Shown here piece by piece: positions 24,465-32,795 of a stretch of DNA of 41,172 nucleotides. The translations under genes were made by a program, and so were the position numbers. Source of the stretch: Oscillospiraceae bacterium (GTDB lineage: Bacteria > Bacillota > Clostridia > Oscillospirales > CAG-272). Numbering within the stretch: the stretch's first letter is position 1; each line of letters opens with the position of its first letter. A model generated the notes under the pieces. It worked only from the letters and a program-made list of their open reading frames with translations, was not told the DNA's origin and did no database searches. The DNA lies in the NCBI GenBank assembly GCA_015063855.1, contig SVTI01000010.1:1-41172 (forward strand), in the 5' to 3' direction.

Positions 24465-26444
24465 TTATATCCTCTTAAATTGTTTTTCCATTTCTTTTTT
24501 CGACAGCTCTATAGCTACCGGTCTGCCGTGGGGACAGAATTTGATATCGGGCAGAGAGAGAAGGTTGTCGCATATCCATTTTACGTGTCCTACGTCCTCT
24601 ATTCTTCCCGCTTTAATCGATGCTTTGCAGGAAGCCTGGTAGAGTGCTTTTTCCATAAAGAGATTTTTAGTTATCTCGGCTGTACCTATACCTACCGAGA
24701 GCTGCTGTGCTAAAACCTCGAGCATAGCTTTTGCCTCTGCCTCCTCAAGCTGTGAAGGAATGGCATATACCGCAAGAGAACAGTTACCCTCGTCACAGGA
24801 ATAGTCGAAACCTATCGAACGAATATCCTTATCGTATTCGGTAACTGCGGCAAGCTCGTTGGGTGAAAGTGAAATATCTATCGGCAGCATCAATATCTGC
24901 TGTGCAGTATCGCTTTTCTGCATATTGCGCTTCATAGTTTCAAATATGATTCTCTCGTGAGCCGCATGCTTGTCTATCATAAGCATCTTATCCTGCAATT
25001 CTACGAATACATAGGAATTGAATGCTTCGCCTATTATCTTGTAATATGGTATCTCCGTTTTTTCTATCGGACGGGTAAGAGGTGTATTTGTGTGAATGAC
25101 CTCGGGAATATGCTCAAAGCGTTCCTCTTCCTTTGGCTCTTTTTCTTTTTCCTCTTCGGTGAATACAGTCTCCTTTTCGGGTTCTGATTCTACCGTAAAT
25201 ACCTTCGGCTCTTCAACGATAACGGGCATTTTTACGTCTATGGGAGCATCTTTTTCCATTTCCGATTCGACGATATATACCGTCTCGCTTTCCTTTGTGT
25301 CCGAGGGCTTCTCGTCCTGATCGAAGAATATCTTCTGTTCCGGCTTTTGTGAAAGCACCTTGTCCGCATGGTCGTATATCGGAACGAAGGCATTTTTCAG
25401 CTTGATATCCTCATAGCTTACCGAGGCAGGCTCTATCTTCATTTCGGGACGGCGTACACTTGACTCAAGGGCATTGCGTACCGCGCAGTATACCGCATCG
25501 AAAACCTTCTTTTCATCAGAGAATTTAACCTCAAGCTTAGTAGGATGAACGTTTACGTCCACAAATGCGGGATGAATTTTTATGTTTAAAACACAAGAGG
25601 GAAATTTATCCGACGGAATGAAGGATTCATAAGCCTGCTCTATTGCTGACATGGCCGTTCTTGAACGGACGTATCTTCCGTTTATAAAGAAATTCTGGAA
25701 GTTTCGGTTGGATCGGGTATTATCGGGTTGACCGATAAATCCGTATACCGAAACGCCCTCCATCAAACTTTCAACTCTGATAAGCTTCTTTGAAAACTCT
25801 CTTCCTAAGACCGCATATATGGCAGAGTACAGATCCCCCTTGCCGTCAGTCATATAGCGCATCTGACCGTCGGTTATAAGCTTAAAGGAGATTTCGGGGT
25901 GGGAGAGAGCTATTTTTTCCACCACGGCACAGCATGCCATACCCTCGGAGACATCTCTCTTCAAGAATTTACGTCTTGCCGGTACGTTGGCAAAGAGATC
26001 TTCTACTATAACAGTTGTACCGACCTGACAACCTGCCGAGGTAACCGATGACACCGTTCCGCCTTCAGATTCAAGAACTGTGCCCATTTCCGAGTCACGC
26101 GTTCTTGTCATTATACGCAGCCTTGAAACAGCCGCTATTGCGGCTAAAGCTTCTCCTCTGAAGCCAAGCGTGGTGATGCCGTCAAGGTCTGTGGCATATT
26201 TAATTTTACTTGTGGCATGACGGAGTATACAGAGGGAGACATCATCCTCGCTCATTCCGCAACCGTCGTCCGTTATACGGATGAAACAGACACCGCCGCG
26301 CTTAAGCTCAACGGTTATATTCTCAGCACCTGCATCTATTGCATTTTCGAGAAGCTCCTTTACTGCGGAGGAGGGACGGTCTACCACCTCGCCTGCCGCA
26401 ATAAGGTTGGCAACCTTAAAGTCAAGCTGATTTATTCTTCCCAT
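24465..26444 (-). CDS. mutL: DNA mismatch repair protein MutL
   Basis: 659 residues. The GHKL ATPase is at the N-terminus: AAGEVVDRPSSAVKELLENAIDAGA, ITDDGCGM, RHATSKI and LGFRGEALAAI. The transducer domain is followed by a long charged linker (residues about 340-470, rich in E, K, D and P). The C-terminal dimerisation domain has the endonuclease motif as DKHAAHERIIFE (Lys in place of the common Gln of DQHAxxERxxxE) and CPHGRP near the end, so it is the nicking type found in bacteria without MutH. It lies 27 bases downstream of mutS. Confidence 0.96.
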   Translation of the reverse strand: MGRINQLDFKVANLIAAGEVVDRPSSAVKELLENAIDAGAENITVELKRGGVCFIRITDDGCGMSEDDVSLCILRHATSKIKYATDLDGITTLGFRGEALAAIAAVSRLRIMTRTRDSEMGTVLESEGGTVSSVTSAGCQVGTTVIVEDLFANVPARRKFLKRDVSEGMACCAVVEKIALSHPEISFKLITDGQMRYMTDGKGDLYSAIYAVLGREFSKKLIRVESLMEGVSVYGFIGQPDNTRSNRNFQNFFINGRYVRSRTAMSAIEQAYESFIPSDKFPSCVLNIKIHPAFVDVNVHPTKLEVKFSDEKKVFDAVYCAVRNALESSVRRPEMKIEPASVSYEDIKLKNAFVPIYDHADKVLSQKPEQKIFFDQDEKPSDTKESETVYIVESEMEKDAPIDVKMPVIVEEPKVFTVESEPEKETVFTEEEKEKEPKEEERFEHIPEVIHTNTPLTRPIEKTEIPYYKIIGEAFNSYVFVELQDKMLMIDKHAAHERIIFETMKRNMQKSDTAQQILMLPIDISLSPNELAAVTEYDKDIRSIGFDYSCDEGNCSLAVYAIPSQLEEAEAKAMLEVLAQQLSVGIGTAEITKNLFMEKALYQASCKASIKAGRIEDVGHVKWICDNLLSLPDIKFCPHGRPVAIELSKKEMEKQFKRI

Positions 26445-26471
26445 AGGCTTTAGTCTCCTTTCCGTGGTTGT

Positions 26472-29063
26472 TTATCCTAAAATTTTCTTAATATCCGCTA
26501 TAAGATTAAGCGCATCAAGGGGAGTCAAAATATTAAGATCTGTGTTTTTAAGCTTGTGTATGGCTTCATCCTTGGCAAAATCCTCAAAGGTGAGATTCAT
26601 GCCCTCGTCATTGCCCGTAACAGCGGTGGGAATGCGCCTTGTTTCGGTTTCGATATTACCGAGAACTTCCTTTGCGCGCTTGATTACGGGATTGGGCACA
26701 CCTGCTAATTTTGCTACCTCGATACCGTAGCTTTCGTCTGTTGCACCTTTAACTATCTTACGAAGGAAGGTAATGTCGTCTCCGCGCTTCTTTGCGGCTA
26801 TGTTATAGTTACGAACGCCCTCTACCTCGCCCTCAAGGGAGGTAAGCTCGTGATAATGGGTGGCGAAAAGTGTCTTGGCACCGATCTTTTTTGAGGCGGT
26901 GTACTCCACTACAGCTCGTGCTATGCTCATGCCGTCATAGGTGGAGGTACCTCTGCCTATCTCGTCGTAAATGATAAGGCTACGCTTGGTTGCGTTTTTA
27001 AGTATGTAAGCTACCTCGTTCATTTCGAGCATAAAGGTGGATTGACCCGAGGCAAGGTCGTCGCTTGCGCCTACACGGGTGAATATCTTGTCAACAATGC
27101 CCACTCTTGCTTCCTCTGCGGGAACGAAGGAACCTATCTGTGCCATAAGGGTGATAAGAGCTACCTGTCGCATGAAGGTGGATTTACCTGCCATGTTGGG
27201 GCCTGTAATGAGTATCATTCGGTTGTGGGCTGTGTCAAGGAGAGTGTTGTTGGGGACGAAGACACCGTCGCGGGTGAATTTTTCGACTACAGGGTGTCTG
27301 CCCTCCTTAACGGTGATAACGTCGCTGTAATCGACCTCGGGACGAACGTAGTTATTCTGTGCCGCGACCGTACCGAGGGAAAGGTAGGTATCAAGGGTGG
27401 CAAGGGCTGCCGCCGTATCCTGAATGCGCTTAAGATTGGACGGAGCTGAAATTATACCGCATATCTCGGTGAAGAGCTGATATTCGAGCGCGGCGAGCTT
27501 ATCTGCCGCACCGAGGACTTCTGACTCAAGCTCCTTTAATTCCTCGGTAATGTATCTTTCACAGTTAGTTAGTGTCTGTCTGCGAATATAGGTATCGGGA
27601 GCCATCTCAGTATAAGACTTGGATATCTCTATATAATAACCGAATACACGGTTGTAGCCTATCTTGAGCTTCGGAATACCCGTAGTCTCTCTTTCTCTGA
27701 CCTCTATATCCTTTATATATCCCTTACCGCCGTCCTTAATGGCGTTAAGTCGGTCGACCTCCTCGTTATAGCCCTTACGTATCATACCGCCCTCGCGTAC
27801 AGAGAAGGGCTGATCCTTTTCAACTATGGCACGCTCGATGAGACCGTAAATATCCTCAAGGGGATCGAGGGTGTTGTATATATAGTTTATCTCTTCGCTC
27901 TTGGCTGAAGAGATAAGTGCTTTTATCTGAGGTATAATGGAAATTGTCGCCGATATGGATTTTAAGTCACGGGAGTTTGCCGAGCCATAGATGATCTTGG
28001 ACATAAGTCTTTCAAGGTCGAGGACTCCGCGCAGTAATTCGGATAATTCATCACGGAGCATCATATCCGAATACATTTCCTCAACCGCACCCTGTCTCAT
28101 CACGATCTGGGCGGTGTTTACAAGGGGCTGCTCTATCCATTTTCTGAGCATTCTTGCTCCTGCAGATGTATAGGTCTTGTCAAGGACGCCCAAAAGACTT
28201 CCCTTCTTTTCCTTTGCTCGCATGGTTTCACAGAGCTCAAGGTTTCGGCGGGTATTGGCATCCATTTCAAGATATCTGCCGCTCTGGTATACATTTATCT
28301 CCTTGATATAGGAGATCTCTGTTTTCTGTGTTTCTAAAATATAGTCAATAAGAGCACCAACGGTTGAACAGAGGAGAGGGTCGCTTCTAAGTGTTTCGTG
28401 AGCCTCGCCCTCAAAGCACCTGTCGATAAGTTCCTTTACATGGGAAATTTCAAAGCGTTCACTCTGTCTGTCTGTGACGAAGGCATTGAGTCTCTGATCG
28501 AGAAAGACGCTTAGATCGGGAACGTCATATCTTTTTATATTAAGTATTGCTTCTGCAGGAGAATAGGCGGCTATCTCGTTTATAAGACGGGTCACGCATT
28601 CAGGACCGTCGAATTTGGTCGCTGCCATATCGCCGGTGGAAATATCGGCGAAGGCTACACCTATCTCGCCCTTTAAAAAGCAGATAGCACAGAGATAGTT
28701 ATTTTTTGTGGCAGAGGGAATATTCTGACCGATAACCGTACCCGGTGTAATGATTCTCGTTACCTCGCGACGAACCAATCCCTTCGCCTGTGCGGGATCC
28801 TCGGTCTGCTCACATACTACTACCTTATAGCCCTTGTTTACAAGTCTTCCAATATAGGTCTCTGCTGCGTGATAGGGTACGCCGCACATGGGAGCGCGCT
28901 CCGCTTCGCCGCAATCTCTTCCCGTAAGAGTAAGCTCCAGCTCACGGGAGGCCGTCTTGGCATCCTCAAAGAACATCTCATAGAAATCGCCGAGACGATA
29001 GAGAAGTATAGCGTCTTTATATTCCTCTTTTACAGCTAAATACTGCTGCATCATCGGGGTCAT
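26472..29063 (-). CDS. mutS: DNA mismatch repair protein MutS
   Basis: 863 residues, full length. The N-terminal mismatch-reading motif is GDFYEMF, the connector and lever domains follow, the ATPase has GPNMAGKSTFMRQ (Walker A), FMLEMNEVAYIL and YDEIGRGTSTYDG (Walker B), and the FATHYHEL histidine motif is present. It recognises mismatched bases and recruits MutL. GAGAGG lies 8 bases before the ATG. It is in the middle of the leftward operon, 16 bases after miaB. Confidence 0.97.
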   Translation of the reverse strand: MTPMMQQYLAVKEEYKDAILLYRLGDFYEMFFEDAKTASRELELTLTGRDCGEAERAPMCGVPYHAAETYIGRLVNKGYKVVVCEQTEDPAQAKGLVRREVTRIITPGTVIGQNIPSATKNNYLCAICFLKGEIGVAFADISTGDMAATKFDGPECVTRLINEIAAYSPAEAILNIKRYDVPDLSVFLDQRLNAFVTDRQSERFEISHVKELIDRCFEGEAHETLRSDPLLCSTVGALIDYILETQKTEISYIKEINVYQSGRYLEMDANTRRNLELCETMRAKEKKGSLLGVLDKTYTSAGARMLRKWIEQPLVNTAQIVMRQGAVEEMYSDMMLRDELSELLRGVLDLERLMSKIIYGSANSRDLKSISATISIIPQIKALISSAKSEEINYIYNTLDPLEDIYGLIERAIVEKDQPFSVREGGMIRKGYNEEVDRLNAIKDGGKGYIKDIEVRERETTGIPKLKIGYNRVFGYYIEISKSYTEMAPDTYIRRQTLTNCERYITEELKELESEVLGAADKLAALEYQLFTEICGIISAPSNLKRIQDTAAALATLDTYLSLGTVAAQNNYVRPEVDYSDVITVKEGRHPVVEKFTRDGVFVPNNTLLDTAHNRMILITGPNMAGKSTFMRQVALITLMAQIGSFVPAEEARVGIVDKIFTRVGASDDLASGQSTFMLEMNEVAYILKNATKRSLIIYDEIGRGTSTYDGMSIARAVVEYTASKKIGAKTLFATHYHELTSLEGEVEGVRNYNIAAKKRGDDITFLRKIVKGATDESYGIEVAKLAGVPNPVIKRAKEVLGNIETETRRIPTAVTGNDEGMNLTFEDFAKDEAIHKLKNTDLNILTPLDALNLIADIKKILG

Positions 29064-29079
29064 AGCATTTTCCTCTCTT

Positions 29080-30471
29080 TCAAATAAGCTCTCCGAATAG
29101 TGAATAGGTCTCCGCCTCTGTTATCATAACATCAACAAAGGTACCGATAAGGCTCTCGTCGCCCTTGAAGTGAACAAGGCGGTTCTTTTCGTTTCTGCCT
29201 GTAAGCATAGACTTGTCTGTCTTGCTCCAGCCCTCTACGAGCACTTTAGTTGGCTTACGCTCGTAGTTGAGGTTTCTTGTAAATGAGATTTCGTTCTGTG
29301 TATCTAAAAGTCTTTGGAATCTCTCGCCCTTGATATCGTCGGGTATTTGTCCTTCCATTTCTGCAGCGGGTGTACCCTTTCTGGGTGAATATATGAAGGA
29401 ATAGATGTTGTCGAAGCCGACACGGCGGAGTATGTCAAGGGTGTCCTCAAACTCCTCCTCGGTTTCGGTGGGGAAGCCTACGATAATATCGGTAGTGAGT
29501 CCGATATCGGGCATTTTTTCACGCATATAGTCGACAAGGGAAAGATATTTTTCTCTTGTGTATTTACGGTTCATCTTATCGAGCACTCTGTTATTACCTG
29601 CCTGTAAGGGAAGGTGGAAGTGCTTCGCTATCTTATTCTCGCTTGCCATGGTATCGATAAGTTTATGAGTGGCATCCTTGGGGTGACTTGTCATAAATCG
29701 TATGATAAAGTCGCCTTCAATGGCGCATATATCCTTTAAAAGATCGGAAAAGTCATAATCCTCCTCCAGGTCCTTGCCGTAGGAGTTTACGTTCTGACCG
29801 AGAAGGGTTATTTCCTTGTAACCCTTTGATACAAGCTCTCTTGCCTCGCGTAAGATATCCTCCTTTAAACGGCTTCTTTCTCTGCCGCGTACATAGGGAA
29901 CGATACAGTAGGTACAGAAATTGTTGCAGCCATACATAACGGAAAGCCATGCCTTGAACTTATTTTCTCTGTACTGAGGAAGTCCCTCGGGGATATTTCC
30001 CTTGCTTTCGGGGTCGAGCATGAACTGTCGCTTACCGCTTGTCATTTTAGTATAGAGTATTTCGGGAAAACGGTATACCATGGATGTATCGAGAAGTATA
30101 TCCACGTAGGGATAGCTGTGCTTTATCGCATCGGCACGGTGTCCCTGAGTAACCATGCATCCGCATATTGCGATCACGAGCTCGGGATTTTTGGTCTTTA
30201 AATGTTTGCACTGACCTGTGATCGACAGAGCTTTCTTTTCTGCGTGCTCGCGGATAGCGCAGGTGTTGATTATGATAAGGTCCGCCTCGTCCTTTTCCTC
30301 GGTTACCGTATAGCCCATCTCCTGTGCCATACCGACAAGTCTCTCGCTGTCCGCTTCGTTCTGTTGACAGCCGAAGGTAAGCATATATATCTTTTTTTCT
30401 CCGCCTATAAGAGTCTTTATCTTATGCATATATCCGTACTGCTTGTCTATTTCGCTTCTTTCAATTCTCAT
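29080..30471 (-). CDS. miaB: tRNA-2-methylthio-N6-dimethylallyladenosine synthase MiaB
   Basis: 463 residues from ATG 30471 (MRIERSEIDKQYGYM). The N-terminal MTTase domain has TFGCQQNEADSE, NTCAIREHAEKK and ICGCMVTQG (three Cys of the auxiliary cluster). The radical-SAM core has YGCNNFCTYCIVPYVRGRERSR (CxxxCxxC). The TRAM domain closes the protein. It methylthiolates i6A37 of tRNAs. ACGGAG sits 8 bases before ATG 30471, one base after the apbE stop. The longer track ORF (start 30501) would run into apbE and lacks a ribosome site. Confidence 0.95.
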   Translation of the reverse strand: MRIERSEIDKQYGYMHKIKTLIGGEKKIYMLTFGCQQNEADSERLVGMAQEMGYTVTEEKDEADLIIINTCAIREHAEKKALSITGQCKHLKTKNPELVIAICGCMVTQGHRADAIKHSYPYVDILLDTSMVYRFPEILYTKMTSGKRQFMLDPESKGNIPEGLPQYRENKFKAWLSVMYGCNNFCTYCIVPYVRGRERSRLKEDILREARELVSKGYKEITLLGQNVNSYGKDLEEDYDFSDLLKDICAIEGDFIIRFMTSHPKDATHKLIDTMASENKIAKHFHLPLQAGNNRVLDKMNRKYTREKYLSLVDYMREKMPDIGLTTDIIVGFPTETEEEFEDTLDILRRVGFDNIYSFIYSPRKGTPAAEMEGQIPDDIKGERFQRLLDTQNEISFTRNLNYERKPTKVLVEGWSKTDKSMLTGRNEKNRLVHFKGDESLIGTFVDVMITEAETYSLFGELI

Positions 30472-30472
30472 T

Positions 30473-31450
30473 TTATTTCTCCGTAAAGAGCCTTTTTGCA
30501 CCGTCGGTCATAAATATACCGTCATCGGTGACAAACAAAGCTTCAAAATCATATATTTCGCTTTCGTAAAGTTCAATGGCATCTTCATAGCCCATTACAA
30601 AGAGTGCGGTAGAGAGGGCATCGCCCAATGCACCGTCCTTTGTATAAACGGCGACGCTGTGAATGCCGTTATCGACAGGATGACCCGTTTCGGGATCAAA
30701 TATATGGTGGTATCTCACACCGTCCTTTTCAAAGTATCTTTCGTAGTCTCCCGAGACAGAAATATATCCCTCATCGACCTTGAAAAAACCTATAACCTCG
30801 TTAGTATTAAAGGGGTCTTTTATGCCTATCTCCCATTTTGAAGAATCGGGCTTATCTCCCCATACGCCTACGTTACCTCCGAAGGAGACCATACCGAAGT
30901 TGCAGTCCTTTTTTAAGAGCTCAACAGTTCTTTCAAGGGCATAGCCCTTGGCAACACCCCCAAGATCTATTCGAATATCGGTTGATTCTTTTTTTAGGGT
31001 GTCTTTATCGATTCTCAGAAGAGAATGATCTGTTTTTTTGAGTGCTTCGGATAACTCGTCCTCTGTGGGCAGATATCCCCCTTCACTTATATTCCACAGC
31101 TCGGTAAGATAAAGACAGGTAGGGTCATATGCCCCATTTGTGTTTTTTGCAACGTCAAGGGCTGTACTTATTACCTTCAAGGTATCCTTTGAAAGCTTCG
31201 TACCCTCGCTGCTTTGATTAAAACGGGATATTTCGCTTTTTTTATCGGTTGCTGACAAAAGGGATTCAAGGGAGTATATAAGCTCCTCTGCTTTTTTTAT
31301 AAGAGCATCGCTATTTTTTGTATTCTCGGGAATGCTTACCGAGATGACGGTGCTCATGGCATATATATCACGGCTTATATATTCCGGCCTTTTCTGACAT
31401 GAGGAAAGACAGAGAAGAGCCGAGAGTATAACTAACAATAATTTACGCAT
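30473..31450 (-). CDS. apbE: FAD:protein FMN transferase, ApbE-type lipoprotein
   Basis: 325 residues with a lipoprotein signal (LLVILSALLCLSSC, Cys about 18). The ApbE domain shows YAMSTVISVSIP, RIDLGGVAKGYALERTVELL (FAD and metal site), SFGGNVGVWG, YHHIFDPETGHPV (metal ligand region) and the conserved LSTALFVMGYEDA. It attaches FMN through a phosphoester bond to Ser or Thr in exported proteins. It overlaps the Gx transporter gene by 8 bases. No obvious FMN-acceptor protein is encoded next to it, so the substrate must be elsewhere. Confidence 0.94.
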   Translation of the reverse strand: MRKLLLVILSALLCLSSCQKRPEYISRDIYAMSTVISVSIPENTKNSDALIKKAEELIYSLESLLSATDKKSEISRFNQSSEGTKLSKDTLKVISTALDVAKNTNGAYDPTCLYLTELWNISEGGYLPTEDELSEALKKTDHSLLRIDKDTLKKESTDIRIDLGGVAKGYALERTVELLKKDCNFGMVSFGGNVGVWGDKPDSSKWEIGIKDPFNTNEVIGFFKVDEGYISVSGDYERYFEKDGVRYHHIFDPETGHPVDNGIHSVAVYTKDGALGDALSTALFVMGYEDAIELYESEIYDFEALFVTDDGIFMTDGAKRLFTEK

Positions 31451-31958
31451 TATTTGTAAATACCTTTATTTTTGAGATAGGAGTGATCACAGCTCCCGTT
31501 ATAAGCCCGAAGAAAAGGGCGCAGATAAGTAAAAGGGGAAGGTATGATAGTATTTCGGGCGAACCGAGGACGATCATTGCAGCCAGACATTGACCAAGGT
31601 TGTGAAGCGCGGCGCACATAACCGATATACCGTAGAAGCTCAGGTGCTTGATAAACAGCTTGGCTATACACATTCCGATGTAGGCAAGGACGCTTCCGAA
31701 AAGTGAGAAGAGAAGGGATTGTACGTTCCCGAAAAGAAGAGCTGTAAGAGATATCCTTATAAGGCTTACTGCTGCCGCATCTATAGGTGAGATCTTAAAG
31801 AAGCAGAGGGTTACAGCCACGTTTGCAAGACCTAATTTAGCACCGGGTATTGGCACTATAAGGGACAGGGGAAGAATAGCTTCAAGGTAGGAGAGCATCA
31901 TGGCAACACCGATAAGCATTGCATCGGCAGAGAGCCTTTTAACCGGCGACGAAGTCAT
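31443..31958 (-). CDS. Gx transporter family membrane protein (heptaprenyl-diphosphate synthase component I-like)
   Basis: 171 residues, five or six membrane helices. The N-terminus LIGVAMMLSYLEAILPL, then IPGAKLGLANVAVTLCFF (with the conserved PGAKLGLAN motif), SLIRISLTALLFGN and GSVLAYIGMCIAKL match PF07456, a small membrane family once named after heptaprenyl diphosphate synthase subunit I and now often called Gx transporter. Its substrate is not established. It overlaps the NusG-II gene by 20 bases and apbE by 8 bases, so the three are tightly coupled and probably serve one process, likely flavin- or quinone-related redox at the membrane (inference). Confidence 0.85.
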   Translation of the reverse strand: MTSSPVKRLSADAMLIGVAMMLSYLEAILPLSLIVPIPGAKLGLANVAVTLCFFKISPIDAAAVSLIRISLTALLFGNVQSLLFSLFGSVLAYIGMCIAKLFIKHLSFYGISVMCAALHNLGQCLAAMIVLGSPEILSYLPLLLICALFFGLITGAVITPISKIKVFTNNA

Positions 31959-32310
31959 AGTCCGCCTCCTCTCCCGAAATCGTTAAGGTAATACCTGCGG
32001 GTACACAGGCGATGATCTGAGAGTCTTTTGATATCTTACCCGTGTGGACACAGGTGTTGTCGGGACAATCGGCACTTATGACCGACACCGAACCCTTCTT
32101 TATCTCTATTTCAAGGGTGTAGCCCTTTGATCTTACTGTAAAGCAATTATCCTCACTAAGGGGATAATATGTTTTCTTTCCCTCCTGACTTAAAACAAGA
32201 GTGCTTGCATTTTTACCCGCCGACAAAAATGAGCAGAGGATCAAAGCGGCAATCAAGATGAGAATTGTGGATATCACTATAATATCACCTATCTTAAATC
32301 TACCCCTCAT
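31939..32310 (-). CDS. NusG domain II-containing membrane-anchored protein
   Basis: 123 residues from ATG 32310 (MRGRFKIGDIIVISTI). One N-terminal transmembrane helix (IIVISTILILIAALILCSFL) is followed by a small extracytoplasmic beta domain (residues about 38-123) with SADCPDNTCVHTGKIS, the conserved Cys pair of the NusG_II/KOW-like family, and IIACVPAGITLTI. AAGGA precedes the start. The track ORF extends to 32601, but that upstream part covers the tRNA-Leu gene and its promoter and is not real. It is the first gene of the long operon and is coupled to the Gx transporter and ApbE. Confidence 0.87.
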   Translation of the reverse strand: MRGRFKIGDIIVISTILILIAALILCSFLSAGKNASTLVLSQEGKKTYYPLSEDNCFTVRSKGYTLEIEIKKGSVSVISADCPDNTCVHTGKISKDSQIIACVPAGITLTISGEEADYDFVAG

Positions 32311-32343
32311 AGCTTTTTCCTTCAAATAAACATAATTATATAT

Positions 32344-32372
32344 ATTATAACAAATAATATATAATATAGCAA
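32344..32372 (-). promoter_or_regulatory. Promoter of the eight-gene NusG-II...mutSL...tgt operon
   Basis: Minus strand TTGCTA (32372-32367), a 17-base spacer and TATAAT (32349-32344). It is the only good promoter found upstream of this gene string; the internal gene gaps are 0-27 bases or overlaps. Confidence 0.75.
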
Positions 32373-32416
32373 GAGAAAATAGTGTTTTATTTGTGTTGTA
32401 TTTGTAAAACCTGACA

Positions 32417-32451
32417 CAAAAACAAAAACAGCCTATCCGTTGGATAGACTG
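32417..32451 (-). terminator. Terminator of tRNA-Leu
   Basis: On the minus strand CAGTCTATCC, loop AAC, GGATAGGCTG (10 pairs, one G-U), then TTTTTGTTTTTG. Confidence 0.88.
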
Positions 32452-32455
32452 TTTG

Positions 32456-32540
32456 TGGTGCGAGAAACGGGACTTGAACCCGTACGGTGTGAACCACACG
32501 CCCCTCAAACGTGCGCGTCTGCCAGTTCCGCCACTCTCGC
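32456..32540 (-). tRNA. tRNA-Leu (anticodon GAG)
   Basis: 85 bases including an encoded CCA. Acceptor arm GCGAGAG pairs with TTTCTCGC (one G-U). D-arm TGGCGGAACTGGCAGAC follows. The anticodon arm is CACGT-TTGAGGG-GCGTG with anticodon GAG, reading CUC/CUU. A long variable arm (class II, as expected for Leu) is followed by the T-arm with GGTTCAAGTCC. It has its own promoter and terminator and stands alone. Confidence 0.95.
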
Positions 32541-32572
32541 ATATCGAACACCGCTCTTGCAGTGCGGATATA

Positions 32573-32601
32573 AGTATACCACGGGGTAAGCGGTTTGTCA
32601 A
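32573..32601 (-). promoter_or_regulatory. Promoter of tRNA-Leu
   Basis: Minus strand TTGACA (32601-32596), a 17-base spacer and TATACT (32578-32573), with TGG forming an extended -10: the strongest promoter in the window, as expected for a tRNA. Confidence 0.9.
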
Positions 32602-32740
32602 TAGTTTTTTTGTATTTTTTTATATTTTGATTAAAGAGATAAACAAATCCGTTTTTGAGGCTTGTGTTTTGTTGGTTTTGTATATAAAAAGGGAGCTGTT
32701 ATTCGATATTATTCTGAAATATCCGAGCCTAAGTAAGAGA

Positions 32741-32774
32741 TTACAGCTTAAAGGAAAGAGCCTTTAAGCTGTAA
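32741..32774. terminator. Long hairpin after the alpha-mannosidase gene
   Basis: TTACAGCTTAAAGG, loop AAAGAG, CCTTTAAGCTGTAA: a 14-bp perfect stem 22 bases beyond the GH38 stop. T-tracts are weak on both sides. The remaining part of the 194-base gap (32602-32740) is AT-rich with no gene seen. Confidence 0.55.
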
Positions 32775-32795
32775 AATAATGCTGATTTGCAAAAA

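Noticed and set aside
24465-26444. Lys in the MutL endonuclease motif (DKHAAHER) as a sign of loss of activity
   Set aside because: The acidic and His metal ligands of the motif and the CPHGRP motif are kept, so I treat it as natural variation.
31939-32601. 220-residue ORF ending in the NusG-II protein
   Set aside because: Its first 97 codons cover the tRNA-Leu gene, its terminator and its promoter. The NusG-II protein starts at ATG 32310.
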